Positions 16,635-24,992 of a stretch of DNA of 64,000 nucleotides are shown piece by piece. The notes under the pieces were generated by a model. It ran no database searches, was not told the DNA's origin, and worked only from the letters and a program-made list of their open reading frames with translations. The position numbers and the translations under genes were made by a program. Source of the stretch: Microbacterium capsulatum. GTDB lineage: Bacteria > Actinomycetota > Actinomycetes > Actinomycetales > Microbacteriaceae. Where the stretch lies: positions 1 through 64,000 of the forward strand of contig NZ_JAVFCB010000011.1 of the NCBI RefSeq assembly GCF_030865425.1, read 5' to 3'. Numbering within the stretch: position 1 is the first letter of the stretch; every line of letters begins with the position of its first letter.

Positions 16635-17024
16635 TCACACCGTGACGATCACGTCGCCCGCATCGACCCGAACCGGAATCGGACGCAGTCCGACGCGCTG
16701 ATCCGCGGGGTGCTTGCCGGTGAGGACGTCGAATTCGAAGCCATGCCAGGGGCAGACGATGTTCCGGTCTGTCGGATGGAATCCGGGCCCGCCGCTCTTC
16801 AGACCACCCTCGCCGCGCACGAGCTGCACAGTACGCGGCATGACCTTGCCCTGGCACACCGGACCGCCCTGATGGGGGCAGACGTTGTACCAGGCCCGCA
16901 CCTCGCCGGCGTGGAAGTAGAGCCCGAGCTCGGTCCCGTCGACGTCGACGACGATCCGCTCCCGTTCCTGCAGGTCCGCGAGGCTCGCGACGACGACGTC
17001 GCGGCGGACGACCTGTGCGCTCAT
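16635..17024 (-). CDS. Rieske [2Fe-2S] protein with long inter-ligand loop
   Basis: A 129-residue single-domain Rieske protein, size of a ferredoxin rather than an oxygenase. The cluster motifs are CPH (NVCPHQGG, about residue 48) and CPWH (NIVCPWHGFEF, about residue 90), separated by 39 residues instead of the usual 15-20; the extra segment is Gly-rich (GEGGLKSGGPG). It may carry electrons to an oxygenase or hydroxylase. It is last in a probable operon with the ABC importer, amidohydrolase and a small unknown protein; its ATG overlaps the stop of that protein (ATGA). No oxygenase alpha subunit or reductase is adjacent, so its partner is unknown. Confidence 0.8.
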   Translation of the reverse strand: MSAQVVRRDVVVASLADLQERERIVVDVDGTELGLYFHAGEVRAWYNVCPHQGGPVCQGKVMPRTVQLVRGEGGLKSGGPGFHPTDRNIVCPWHGFEFDVLTGKHPADQRVGLRPIPVRVDAGDVIVTV

Positions 17025-17338
17025 TCGGCCCTCCGGTACCAGATCGCCATGTCGAACAGGTTCACATCGGCGGCGTCCAGCAGCGCCGTGACGAGGACGA
17101 CGGTCTCCGTCGCGTTCAGGGCGTCCTCGCGGATCGGCCACGCGATCTTGCCGACGCGGTCGGTCTTGGCGGAGAACAGCCGGGCGGCGGCGTAGAGCAC
17201 GTCGGCGATCTGCTCGTCGGAGACGTCGGCACCGCGCTCGGTGTCGGACACGTGCTGCACGAGCTCGCCCAGCCGTGCGACGACGGCGGAGAGCTCGGCG
17301 ATCTCGGTGGCGGTGGTGAGAGTGGTGTTGTCGGTCAT
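17021..17338 (-). CDS. Small unknown protein between amidohydrolase and Rieske genes
   Basis: A 105-residue, mainly helical acidic protein not matched to a family. Visible features are a central ISDEQ-like helix (DVSDEQIADVLYAAARLFSA) and a C-terminal aromatic stretch NLFDMAIWYRR. It has no cysteine, no membrane helix and no signal peptide. Its ATG begins 1 nt after the amidohydrolase stop and its own TGA overlaps the Rieske ATG, so the three are made together and may form one complex. A subunit or assembly factor for the amidohydrolase/Rieske pair is a reasonable guess and nothing more. Confidence 0.6.
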   Translation of the reverse strand: MTDNTTLTTATEIAELSAVVARLGELVQHVSDTERGADVSDEQIADVLYAAARLFSAKTDRVGKIAWPIREDALNATETVVLVTALLDAADVNLFDMAIWYRRAE

Positions 17339-17339
17339 G

Positions 17340-18605
17340 TCAGGAGATCCCGGGTCGTTCCTGGAGCACGTGCTCCGCGGAGGGCTTCTTGCGGTCGGTG
17401 GGGAGGTTGAACACGCGCGCGGCGTTCAGTCCGAGGATGTTGCGCTTGGCCTGTTCGGACAGGAACGGCAGACGGGTGATGGTGGACGGTGCGTCCCAGT
17501 CCCAGTGCGGCCAGTCCGAGGAGTACAGCAGCTGCGTCTCGGCGTTGAACGACTTCATGGTCGCCTCGAGCAGCTCCATGTTGGTGCGCTCCATGGGCTG
17601 GGTCGTGTACCACATCTCCTTCATGTACTCGCTCGGCAGACGCTTCAGGCCCGGCGCCTCGCTCGGGCGCATGAGCACCTCGTGGTCGAGTCGCTGCATG
17701 AGGAACGGGATCCAGGCGAGACCGCTCTCGACCCAGACCATCTTGAGCTTCGGGAAGCGCTCCGGCATGGCGTTGATGATCCAGTTCGTCACGTGGATCT
17801 GGTTGTAGTGCGTGAACGACAGGGCGTGCATCGACAGGAAACGGTTCAGCTGCGCGAAGGACGGGTCGCCCCAGTGGTAGCCGGAGTGGAACGCGAGCGG
17901 CTTGCCGCTGTCCTCGATGAGCTTGTAGAGGCGCGTGTAGACGTCGGAATGCACCGGGTTGTTGCGCGTCGAGCACACCGTGTAGCCGATGATGCCGTCG
18001 TTGTCGGCGTACTTCTCGACGAGCTCCTCGCACACCTCGGGGGTGTTGTACGGCAGGTAGAGCATGCCCTTCAGGCGCGGGTTCGGCGGCAGGATCACCT
18101 CGGTGAGCCAGCGGTTGAAGGCTCGTCCGAGCACGACCTCCACCTCATCCTGCGGGTGCATTCCGAGCAGCAGCATGGCGCTCGGGAACACGACCTGGTA
18201 GTCGAGGCCCATGGCGTCCATTCCGCGGCGTGCGGCCGTCACGAACGGGTGACCCTCGGTGCCCTCGACCGGCTCCTTGCGGCCCTGATGCCCGATGCGG
18301 CCGCCGACGCTCTGGTGCGACATGCCGGGCTGGATGTTCAGCAGCGCGTTGTTGCCGGCGAAACCGGCGTACTGGCTCATGCCCAGGTCGCGCCAGACGT
18401 CGTTGTCGATGAGGTCGAGCACCTCGCCCCAGAAGTGGTCCTCCGAGACGTGGGCGTCGATGTCGACGATGAAGTAGTCGTCGTAGTCGTCACGCGCCTG
18501 CTTGGTCGCGTGGGCGAGCACGTCGCGGGTGTCGGAGCGACCGCCGATCTCCGCGAGCTCGCGGATCCGCGGCGCGTCGGAACGGGGTGTGGGCAGGGAA
18601 CTCAT
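17340..18605 (-). CDS. Amidohydrolase-2 family metalloenzyme
   Basis: A 421-residue TIM-barrel protein of the ACMSD/resorcylate-decarboxylase type amidohydrolase family. Metal-binding motifs are visible at VDIDAHVSEDHFW (about residue 48), FHSGYHWGD (about 240) and SSDWPHWDWD (about 368). Such enzymes hydrolyse or decarboxylate aromatic or vinylogous carboxylic acids without oxygen. It lies directly downstream of a three-gene ABC importer and upstream of a small protein and a Rieske protein, suggesting it acts on the imported compound. The N-terminal 35 residues are an extension not seen in minimal family members. The exact substrate is unknown. Confidence 0.8.
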   Translation of the reverse strand: MSSLPTPRSDAPRIRELAEIGGRSDTRDVLAHATKQARDDYDDYFIVDIDAHVSEDHFWGEVLDLIDNDVWRDLGMSQYAGFAGNNALLNIQPGMSHQSVGGRIGHQGRKEPVEGTEGHPFVTAARRGMDAMGLDYQVVFPSAMLLLGMHPQDEVEVVLGRAFNRWLTEVILPPNPRLKGMLYLPYNTPEVCEELVEKYADNDGIIGYTVCSTRNNPVHSDVYTRLYKLIEDSGKPLAFHSGYHWGDPSFAQLNRFLSMHALSFTHYNQIHVTNWIINAMPERFPKLKMVWVESGLAWIPFLMQRLDHEVLMRPSEAPGLKRLPSEYMKEMWYTTQPMERTNMELLEATMKSFNAETQLLYSSDWPHWDWDAPSTITRLPFLSEQAKRNILGLNAARVFNLPTDRKKPSAEHVLQERPGIS

Positions 18606-18647
18606 CGGGCTTTCCTCTCAGGCGTCGATCGTTCTCGGGTCGATCGC

Positions 18648-19820
18648 TCAGTGCGCGGCGACGATCGCGTCGGTCATGGTGGTCAGGTAGTCGTCCTCGG
18701 ACGGGGTGGCGGCCGCACGATGCGGGATGACCACGGCCCGGGCGGGGTTGACCGCGAAGCCGAGGGCGTCGCCCGCACGGGGCACGGCATCGGCCGCCAT
18801 CTCCCCCGTCTCGACGCGCACGCGCAGCGGGAGGCGGTCCGCACGCACGAGCAGGTTCACGGCGCTGCCGAGGTAGGTGGTGCGCTCGACCGTCGCGCCG
18901 AACCGGCCGGCTCCCGGCGCGAGATCGTCGACGTGCATCATCCGCGCGTGCGCGGCCCGGAAGGCCACGTCGGCACGCTCGCCGGCTGCGGCCTCGCCCG
19001 TCACGGTGCCGGCGATCACGAGAGAGGTGCCGTCGACCTGGACGTCCGCGATCCCGTCGCGGACGTCGCGGATCGTGCCGGGGAGGATGTTCTGGAACCC
19101 CATGAAGTCCGCGACGTACGCCGAGTGGGGGCGGTCGTACAGCTCGCTCGGCGTGCCGTCCTGCACGATCGCGCCCTCGCTCATCACGACGATGCGATCG
19201 GAGAGCGTGATCGCCTCCTCCTGGTCGTGCGTGACGTAGACGGACGTCGTCTCGAACTGGTTGTGCAGCGCCCGCACCTGCTGGCCCATCTGATAGCGCA
19301 GCTTGGAGTCGAGGTTCGAGAGCGGCTCGTCGTAGAAGATGATGCCCGGCCGGGCGGCCAGAGCGCGGGCGAGAGCCACCCGCTGCTGCTGGCCGCCCGA
19401 CAGGGCGGTGACCGGTCGCTTCTCGAAGTCCGCGAGTCCCACCGCGGAGAGCATGTCTGTGACGCGGGATCGGCGCTCGGCGGCGCCGATCCGCGCGACC
19501 TTGAGCGGGTACGCGACGTTCTCCGCCACGCTCATGTGCGGCCAGAGCGCGTAGCTCTGGAACACCATGCCCACTCGCCGCTTGTCGGCCGGCACGAACG
19601 TGCGCCGGTCTGTGTCGACGACGATGCGATCGCCCATGCTGATCCGTCCGCCAGACGGCCGCTCCAGGCCGGCCAGGCACCGCAGGGTGGTCGTCTTGCC
19701 GCAGCCGGAGGGGCCGAGCAGCGTGACGAACTCCCCGGAACGGATCGTCAGATCCAATCCGTGCAGAGCGGTCTTCCCGCCGTAGCGCTTGGTCAGTCCG
19801 GAAACCTGGACCTTGGTCAT
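18648..19820 (-). CDS. ABC importer ATPase (Fbp/Pot type)
   Basis: A 390-residue nucleotide-binding subunit. Walker A is GPSGCGKTT (about residue 37), the signature LSGGQQQR (about 140), Walker B IIFYDEPLSNLD (about 160), and a C-terminal TOBE-like regulatory domain runs from about residue 240. It energises uptake with the permease and binding protein encoded just upstream. Family resemblance is to ferric-iron, spermidine/putrescine and 2-aminoethylphosphonate importers. ATG 19820 is used; a GTG at 19829 has a better-spaced GAGAG and would add three residues. The amidohydrolase follows after about 40 bp. Confidence 0.9.
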   Translation of the reverse strand: MTKVQVSGLTKRYGGKTALHGLDLTIRSGEFVTLLGPSGCGKTTTLRCLAGLERPSGGRISMGDRIVVDTDRRTFVPADKRRVGMVFQSYALWPHMSVAENVAYPLKVARIGAAERRSRVTDMLSAVGLADFEKRPVTALSGGQQQRVALARALAARPGIIFYDEPLSNLDSKLRYQMGQQVRALHNQFETTSVYVTHDQEEAITLSDRIVVMSEGAIVQDGTPSELYDRPHSAYVADFMGFQNILPGTIRDVRDGIADVQVDGTSLVIAGTVTGEAAAGERADVAFRAAHARMMHVDDLAPGAGRFGATVERTTYLGSAVNLLVRADRLPLRVRVETGEMAADAVPRAGDALGFAVNPARAVVIPHRAAATPSEDDYLTTMTDAIVAAH

Positions 19821-19864
19821 GCCGATCACTGCTCTCTCGTGGGGGGACTGCGGAGTCGAGACGC

Positions 19865-20986
19865 CTACTTCTTGAAGTTCGCGTTGATGAAGTCGAAGTA
19901 GGGCTGGTTGAAGGCGGGGTCGGGGTTGGAGAACGGAAGGCGGCCGAGCTTGCCGAGAGCCGGCGCCCCCGACGGTCCGGGCGCGTCCGGTGTCCAGCCG
20001 TAGGACTTGTTCTTCTCGGCGAGCGCCTTCTGGCCCTCCGGGGAGTACAGCCAGTTGATGTACAGCTGCGCGGCGTCCGCGTGGGGCGCCTTGTTCACGA
20101 CGCACATGCCGGTGCGGGACATGAAGTTGCCGCCGTCGTCGAGCGGGAAGACCGCCGCGATCGGGCCGCCCTTCGCCTTCACGTCCTCGTAGAAGCCCTG
20201 GTACACGGCGATGCCGATCGGGAACCGGCCGCTGGCAACGTCCGAGGGGACGTTCGGCTCGGACTGGGCGAACTGCACGTCCTGCTTGCCGAGCGCCTCG
20301 ACATAGGACTTGCCCCACTTGGACGCGCTGTCCGGCACCATGAGCGAGGTGAGGATGTAGCGGATGCCGCCCGGAACGGTCGGGTCGCCGACCGTGATCT
20401 TGCCCTTCCACTTCGGGTCGAGCAGATCCTTCCAGTTCTTCGGAGCGTCGTCCTTCTTCACCATGTCGGTGTTGTAGACGAAGACGAAGTAGCGCATCGC
20501 GTAGTAGGTGAGGCGACCGTCGTAGTTCGTCGGAATCTCGAATCCGTCCGGTGCGGTCTGAACGTCGGCCTTGGTGCACAGGTCGGGCTTGGCGGCCACC
20601 TGCGGGGACTCGCCGCCGTCGTAGATGTCGGCGATGCGGTTGCCGCTCTGCGCCTCGGTCTCGATCTTCGTGATGCTCTGCGCATCCGGCTGGTCCTGCT
20701 GCACGATCTTGATGCCGGGGAAGCGGTCGGTGAAGACCTTGAACAGGGCCTTCTGCGACGAGACGCTGGGCCCGTAGACCACCAGGTCGGTCTTCTTGTC
20801 CGCGACCGCCTTCTTGTAGAGGTCGTCCATGTGGGCGTTGCCCTTGGCGCTCGCGCCGGGCACCTCGATCGGCTTGTCCGACTGAGCGGCAGCGCCGCCG
20901 GAGGAGCACGCGGTCAGGGCGGCGAGCGCGCCGATGGCCAGTGCCGCCGTCGTCAGTCGCAGGGTGTTGCGGGAGAACGTCATCAT
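19865..20986 (-). CDS. ABC importer substrate-binding lipoprotein
   Basis: A 373-residue periplasm-type binding protein tethered by lipid. The signal peptide ends in the lipobox LTACSS (Cys at about residue 27). The mature part is a type II (iron/polyamine-like) binding fold: DLVVYGPSVSSQ, the KIVQQDQPDAQS strand, and KNWKDLLDPKWKGKITVGDP are characteristic. The ligand is unknown; given the neighbours an aromatic acid or amine, or an amino-acid derivative, is plausible. Two adjacent ATGs occur; the second lies 7 nt from AGAGG. The 17-nt gap to the permease and about 45 nt to the ATPase indicate one operon. Confidence 0.9.
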   Translation of the reverse strand: MMTFSRNTLRLTTAALAIGALAALTACSSGGAAAQSDKPIEVPGASAKGNAHMDDLYKKAVADKKTDLVVYGPSVSSQKALFKVFTDRFPGIKIVQQDQPDAQSITKIETEAQSGNRIADIYDGGESPQVAAKPDLCTKADVQTAPDGFEIPTNYDGRLTYYAMRYFVFVYNTDMVKKDDAPKNWKDLLDPKWKGKITVGDPTVPGGIRYILTSLMVPDSASKWGKSYVEALGKQDVQFAQSEPNVPSDVASGRFPIGIAVYQGFYEDVKAKGGPIAAVFPLDDGGNFMSRTGMCVVNKAPHADAAQLYINWLYSPEGQKALAEKNKSYGWTPDAPGPSGAPALGKLGRLPFSNPDPAFNQPYFDFINANFKK

Positions 20987-21003
20987 TCTTCCTCTCGGGT
21001 GTG

Positions 21004-22779
21004 TCAGGGGGTGATCCGGGTGAGGGGGACTGAGGGGGCGCGGCTGGGGCGCCCTGCGCGGGCGCGCAGCACCGCGGCGGTCTTCATCGCGGCCGCGGCG
21101 AGCGCGAGCACGGCCATGGCGGCGACGAGGACGATCATGAACAGGGCCGCGCCCTGCGACATGTTGCCCTGCAGGAACTGCTGGAACGCGGTCAGGGAGA
21201 CGGGCTGCAGTCCAGGCGGGGCGAGCAGCATCGGCACTGACAGATTGCCGGCGATGAACAGTGCGGACAGGAACCACCCCGACAGGAAGCTCGGCACGAC
21301 GAGACGCAGCACGATCGTGAGCAGCACACGCCAGGATCCGGCACCCGACGTGCGGCCCGCCTCCTCCAACTCGGGCGAGAGCTGCGCGAGGGCTCCCTCC
21401 GCGATCCGGCTGGACACCGGGATCGTGGCGACGATGAGCACGAGCGTCATCAGGAAAGCGGTGCCGTAGAGCCCGCGGAAGGCGGGGACGTAGAGCACCG
21501 CGAACATGTACGCGAGCGCGAGCACGATGCCGGGCAGCGCCCACGGGATCCACACCGAGAACGAGGTGTACGAACGGATGAATCCGGTGCGGCGCGCCGT
21601 CACGTATGTCGTCAGCAGTGCGACCGCGATCGAGCCGAAGCCGCCGATGACGGCGAGCCATGCGGTCAGACCGAGGCTCGAGCTGAAGTCCGGGTCGGTG
21701 AGCATCTGCACGTAGTTGTCGAACGTGAGCCCGGTGCTCATGACGCCGAAGATCGGCTGCAGGCTGCCGAGGATCATCGCGAACAGCGGCAGGATCAGGT
21801 TCAGCAGCAGGAACAGGACGATGAGCGCGGAGAACACCCAGCGCACCGGCCCGAGCTCCTGCGGCTCGCGGCGGGAGGTCTTGCCGGTGAGGGTGGTGAA
21901 GCTGCGTCCGCGCAGGAGCCAGCGCTGGGCGAGGAAGAGCAGCAGCACGAGCGCGATCAGCACGAGCGACAGGGCGAAGGCCTTGGTGTACTCGGCCGGC
22001 GCCTGGTCGCGGACGTAGTGGAAGATCTGCGTCGAGAACACGAAGATGTTCGCCTGACGACCGATCAGCTGCGGGCTGTCGAAAGCCTGGAACACGAGCA
22101 CGGCGATGAGGATCGCGGCTCCGGTGATCGCCGGGCCCACCGAGGGCACCGTGATCGTGAAGAACGTGCGTACGGCGCCGGCCCCGCTGATCGCGGCCGC
22201 CTCGTCGAGCGATTGGTCACGGTTCTTGAACGCGCCGAGCATGAGCAGGTAGGCGAAGGGCATGTAGCCGAGCGACATGAGCAGGAACAGGCCGCCCCAG
22301 CTCTGGATGTTCAGGATCGGGCCGTGTGCGCCGAGCATGCGGCCGAGCTGGTTCAGCAGGCCGTTCTGCGGGTTGCCGAGCATGATCCAGCCGAGCGTGT
22401 GGAACAGCGGCGGAACGAACAGGTTCACCGCCATGAGCGGCGTGAGAAGCCGGCGGCCGGGGACGTTGGTATTGGCTGCGATCCAGGCGAACAGCCCGCC
22501 GCCGGCGACGGAGATCGTGCCGCAGACGACGACGAGCAGCAGCGAGTTCCCCATCGTCTTCCAGGTCTCCGGGTCCTGGAACGCCGCGATGAGACCACCG
22601 ACCGTGAAGGGCAGGTTGTCGGACGGCAGGCCGTTGCGGAAGGCACCGATCACGATCATCGACACCGGATAGATGAGCACGAGGGTCAGGGCGGCGAGGA
22701 AGACCGTCCAGCCGAACCCGCCGGTCAGCGAGCGCCGGATCGATGCTCGCCGGTCGCGTTCGAAGTCGCTATCCGTCAC
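21004..22779 (-). CDS. ABC importer permease, two fused membrane domains
   Basis: A 591-residue permease containing two binding-protein-dependent transport domains in one chain, as in FbpB-type ferric and related importers. About twelve helices are predicted. The two cytoplasmic EAA loops are DEAAAISGAGAVRTFF (about residue 195) and EEAGRTSGAGSWRVLL (about residue 475). It is the first gene of an operon with the binding protein, ATPase, amidohydrolase, small protein and Rieske gene. A perfect 17-bp palindrome lies 139 bp upstream (22918-22934), the best copy of a motif found before other catabolic units here. Confidence 0.9.
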   Translation of the reverse strand: MTDSDFERDRRASIRRSLTGGFGWTVFLAALTLVLIYPVSMIVIGAFRNGLPSDNLPFTVGGLIAAFQDPETWKTMGNSLLLVVVCGTISVAGGGLFAWIAANTNVPGRRLLTPLMAVNLFVPPLFHTLGWIMLGNPQNGLLNQLGRMLGAHGPILNIQSWGGLFLLMSLGYMPFAYLLMLGAFKNRDQSLDEAAAISGAGAVRTFFTITVPSVGPAITGAAILIAVLVFQAFDSPQLIGRQANIFVFSTQIFHYVRDQAPAEYTKAFALSLVLIALVLLLFLAQRWLLRGRSFTTLTGKTSRREPQELGPVRWVFSALIVLFLLLNLILPLFAMILGSLQPIFGVMSTGLTFDNYVQMLTDPDFSSSLGLTAWLAVIGGFGSIAVALLTTYVTARRTGFIRSYTSFSVWIPWALPGIVLALAYMFAVLYVPAFRGLYGTAFLMTLVLIVATIPVSSRIAEGALAQLSPELEEAGRTSGAGSWRVLLTIVLRLVVPSFLSGWFLSALFIAGNLSVPMLLAPPGLQPVSLTAFQQFLQGNMSQGAALFMIVLVAAMAVLALAAAAMKTAAVLRARAGRPSRAPSVPLTRITP

Positions 22780-22917
22780 TGCCTCTTCTTCCGTTCACGG
22801 GGGCGGATCCGAGATCCCGGTCGCCCGGGCCCAGACCGCCCCGTCTGTCGTGTTGCCAGCGTAGGAACCGCGCCACCGGCCCTCATCCGGCCCTGATCCG
22901 AAGTCCTCTCCGGGGGA

Positions 22918-22934
22918 TCCGACACGGTGTCGGA
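22918..22934. promoter_or_regulatory. Palindromic operator candidate, copy 1
   Basis: TCCGACACGGTGTCGGA is a perfect dyad with 8-bp arms around one central base. It lies 139-155 bp before the importer permease ATG, in the 236-bp gap after the aminotransferase. Three near-identical sites occur at 35314, 37328 and 38977. Confidence 0.7.
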
Positions 22935-23015
22935 AGCCCGGCTGACGGCGATGCGATCAGCTCGCGCGGCGGTTCCCGGTGCGTGATCGCCGCGCGCCGG
23001 GAACCGCGGGGAACA

Positions 23016-24065
23016 TCAGAGCAGGGCCGCGAGGACCGCATCGTTCTCGGCCGGGAGGCCGATCGTCACGCGCGCACCGCCGGCGTTCGGGAACGGGCGC
23101 GCCAACACGCCCTGAGCCTCGAACCGCGCCATGAGCGCGGCTGTGTCCCCGGGGAGGAACAGGAAGTTCGACTGGCTCGGCAGCACCGGCACACCGGCCT
23201 CGCCGAGAGTCCGCACGACCCGATCGCGCTCGGCGACGATCGTCGAGACGCGCTCCTCGGCGATGGCCGCGCCCTCCGGGCTGAAGGCCGCGATGAGAGC
23301 CGCCTCGGCGATGCCGTTCAGGGCGAAGCCGACCGAGGTGCGCCGCAGCGCCTCCGCGATCCGGGGTGCTCCGACCGCGTATCCGGCGCGGACGCCCGCC
23401 AGTCCATGCGACTTCGACAGGGTGCGGAGGATCACGAGGTTGTCGAACTCGTCCAGCAGCGCGGCGGTGGCGTCGACGGGCTCATCGGTGACGAACTCGC
23501 GGTAGGCCTCGTCGAGGACGACGATCACCGATGCGGGCACGCGGCGGAGGAAGTCCCTGAGCCCCTCGACCCCGATCAGACCGCCCGTGGGGTTGTTCGG
23601 GTTGCAGAGGTAGACGATGCGCGTCTCGGGCGCGATCGCCGCGGCCATGGCCGCCATGTCCATCGCGCCGTCCTCGGCGAGCCCGACCGCCGTGGTGTCC
23701 GCACCGGCGAGCGAGAGCGCCGCGTTGTACGCCTCGAACGAGGGCGACGGGAAGACGCCGTGCACACCGGGCTCGCAGACGAGACGGGCGAGTCCGTGCA
23801 GGAGCGAGCCGGATCCGTTGTCGACGGCGACGCGGTCGGGGTCGACGCCCAGGGCGGCGCCGATTGCCTCCCGGGCCGCCGCACGGTGGTAGTCGGGATA
23901 ACGGTGGGCCATGCCGATGGCCGCGGTCATCGCGGCGACGATCGGCGCGGACGGCGCCCACGGCATCTCGTTCTGCGACAGCCGGATCGGCGGCGGCGTC
24001 TGCCGCGCCGGGCGGTTCGGGGTCTGCAGCATCTCGTCGACGACGCCTCGGAACGCGAGCGACAT
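23016..24065 (-). CDS. Histidinol-phosphate-aminotransferase-like PLP enzyme
   Basis: A 349-residue fold-type I aminotransferase related to HisC and aromatic-amino-acid transaminases. Markers are RLSQNEMPW (substrate side, about residue 28), the NGSGSLLHGL cofactor phosphate loop (about 82), CNPNNPTGG (about 163), VLDEAYREF (about 190), and RTLSKSHGLAGVRAGY with the PLP Lys (about 223). In this context it probably deaminates an aromatic amino acid or amine rather than making histidine: no his genes are near, and a ThDP decarboxylase, aldehyde dehydrogenases and ring-cleavage genes are. The 5' region is AT-rich with an ATAATG...CATTAT dyad. Confidence 0.8.
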   Translation of the reverse strand: MSLAFRGVVDEMLQTPNRPARQTPPPIRLSQNEMPWAPSAPIVAAMTAAIGMAHRYPDYHRAAAREAIGAALGVDPDRVAVDNGSGSLLHGLARLVCEPGVHGVFPSPSFEAYNAALSLAGADTTAVGLAEDGAMDMAAMAAAIAPETRIVYLCNPNNPTGGLIGVEGLRDFLRRVPASVIVVLDEAYREFVTDEPVDATAALLDEFDNLVILRTLSKSHGLAGVRAGYAVGAPRIAEALRRTSVGFALNGIAEAALIAAFSPEGAAIAEERVSTIVAERDRVVRTLGEAGVPVLPSQSNFLFLPGDTAALMARFEAQGVLARPFPNAGGARVTIGLPAENDAVLAALL

Positions 24066-24096
24066 GGGTCCTCCTCGGACAGAGTGCTAATTCTTA

Positions 24097-24116
24097 ATAA
24101 TGAATATGAACATTAT
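24097..24116. promoter_or_regulatory. AT-rich dyad before the aminotransferase gene
   Basis: ATAATGAATATGAACATTAT has 6-bp inverted arms and stands out in this GC-rich DNA, 32 bp before the aminotransferase ATG. Its first 11 bases recur exactly at 26627-26637 before the ThDP-enzyme gene. Probably an operator and/or -10 region, perhaps for the adjacent GntR-type protein. Confidence 0.5.
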
Positions 24117-24170
24117 CGAAGACCGCTCGTCCCGCTGTCAACCCATCCGATGTTTTCGTGCCGGCAGTTC

Positions 24171-24851
24171 TCAGGAGAGCAGACGGGCCACCGAGGAGTG
24201 CCGGTGCCGCTCCGCCGCCGAGCTCGCGAGCGCGTGGCTGCGCTCCGCGACGGCCGCCGCGAAGTCGAGGTGCGTGCGCAGCCGCTCGGGCGTGCTCGGG
24301 GCCGTCGCACCCTCAAGCTGCTCGGCGATGATGTAATCGACGAGGTTCGTGTAGAGACTGCGCAGCAGCTCGTTGGGTGTGATCTCGGCGATGCGCGCGT
24401 GCAGCGCCCAGATCGCGGTGGCCGCTCCCTCCGTGTCCCATGCGGCCCTCAGACGCTCCGCCAGCGAGACGATCTCGACGATGTCGGCGTCGGTCGCGTG
24501 CTCGATCGCGTCATGCAGGACGAGGCCGTCCAGCGCGTCCAGCACGCGCAGGCAGTCGCTGGCGGTCGCCTTGCCCTCGCGCAGCTGCAGCAGCTGATCG
24601 CTGAGCTGCATGAACGGCGAGCGCGCCGCGACGAAGATCCCGCCGCCGGGGCCGGGCTTGGCATCGACGACGCCGCGCGAGCGCAGCAGCTGGATCGCCT
24701 CGCCCAGCGTCGCCGGGGCGACCCCGAACCGGGACGCGAGCTCCTGCCGGCGGCCGATGAAGTGCCCCGCCTTCCACCCCTCGGCGACGATCTCATCCTC
24801 GAGGGACTTCGCCACTCTCACGGCGATGGCGGCATTGGTGATCTGCGTCAT
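24171..24851 (-). CDS. GntR-family transcription regulator
   Basis: A 226-residue regulator with an N-terminal winged helix (about residues 25-75: RRQELASRFGVAPATLGEAIQLL then a GPGGGIFVA wing) and an all-helical effector domain resembling FCD-type domains (HDAIEHATDADIVEIV, LHARIAEITPNELLRSLY). Such proteins usually repress catabolic operons and release on binding a carboxylate. The ATG at 24851 is chosen for its GGGGGAGCC site; a longer frame reaches 24935 without one. It lies between the aminotransferase and ThDP-enzyme genes, all on the minus strand, and may act at the AT-rich sites before both. Confidence 0.85.
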   Translation of the reverse strand: MTQITNAAIAVRVAKSLEDEIVAEGWKAGHFIGRRQELASRFGVAPATLGEAIQLLRSRGVVDAKPGPGGGIFVAARSPFMQLSDQLLQLREGKATASDCLRVLDALDGLVLHDAIEHATDADIVEIVSLAERLRAAWDTEGAATAIWALHARIAEITPNELLRSLYTNLVDYIIAEQLEGATAPSTPERLRTHLDFAAAVAERSHALASSAAERHRHSSVARLLS

Positions 24852-24992
24852 GGGGCTCCCCCGGCTCGTCCCTTCCGGTGACCCTGGCCCGGTCACGCGT
24901 GTGTACAGAGTATGAGGCGGCTCGACCCCGCGCACCCTTTATTGCGTGTATTGATCATAGGCAATGCGGAAGGGCCGCCCCCGCGCATGAGG

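Noticed and set aside
17228..17252. GTGTCGGACAC-like dyad resembling the operator motif
   Set aside because: The arms are in the inverted order and it lies inside a coding sequence, so it is not counted with the four sites.
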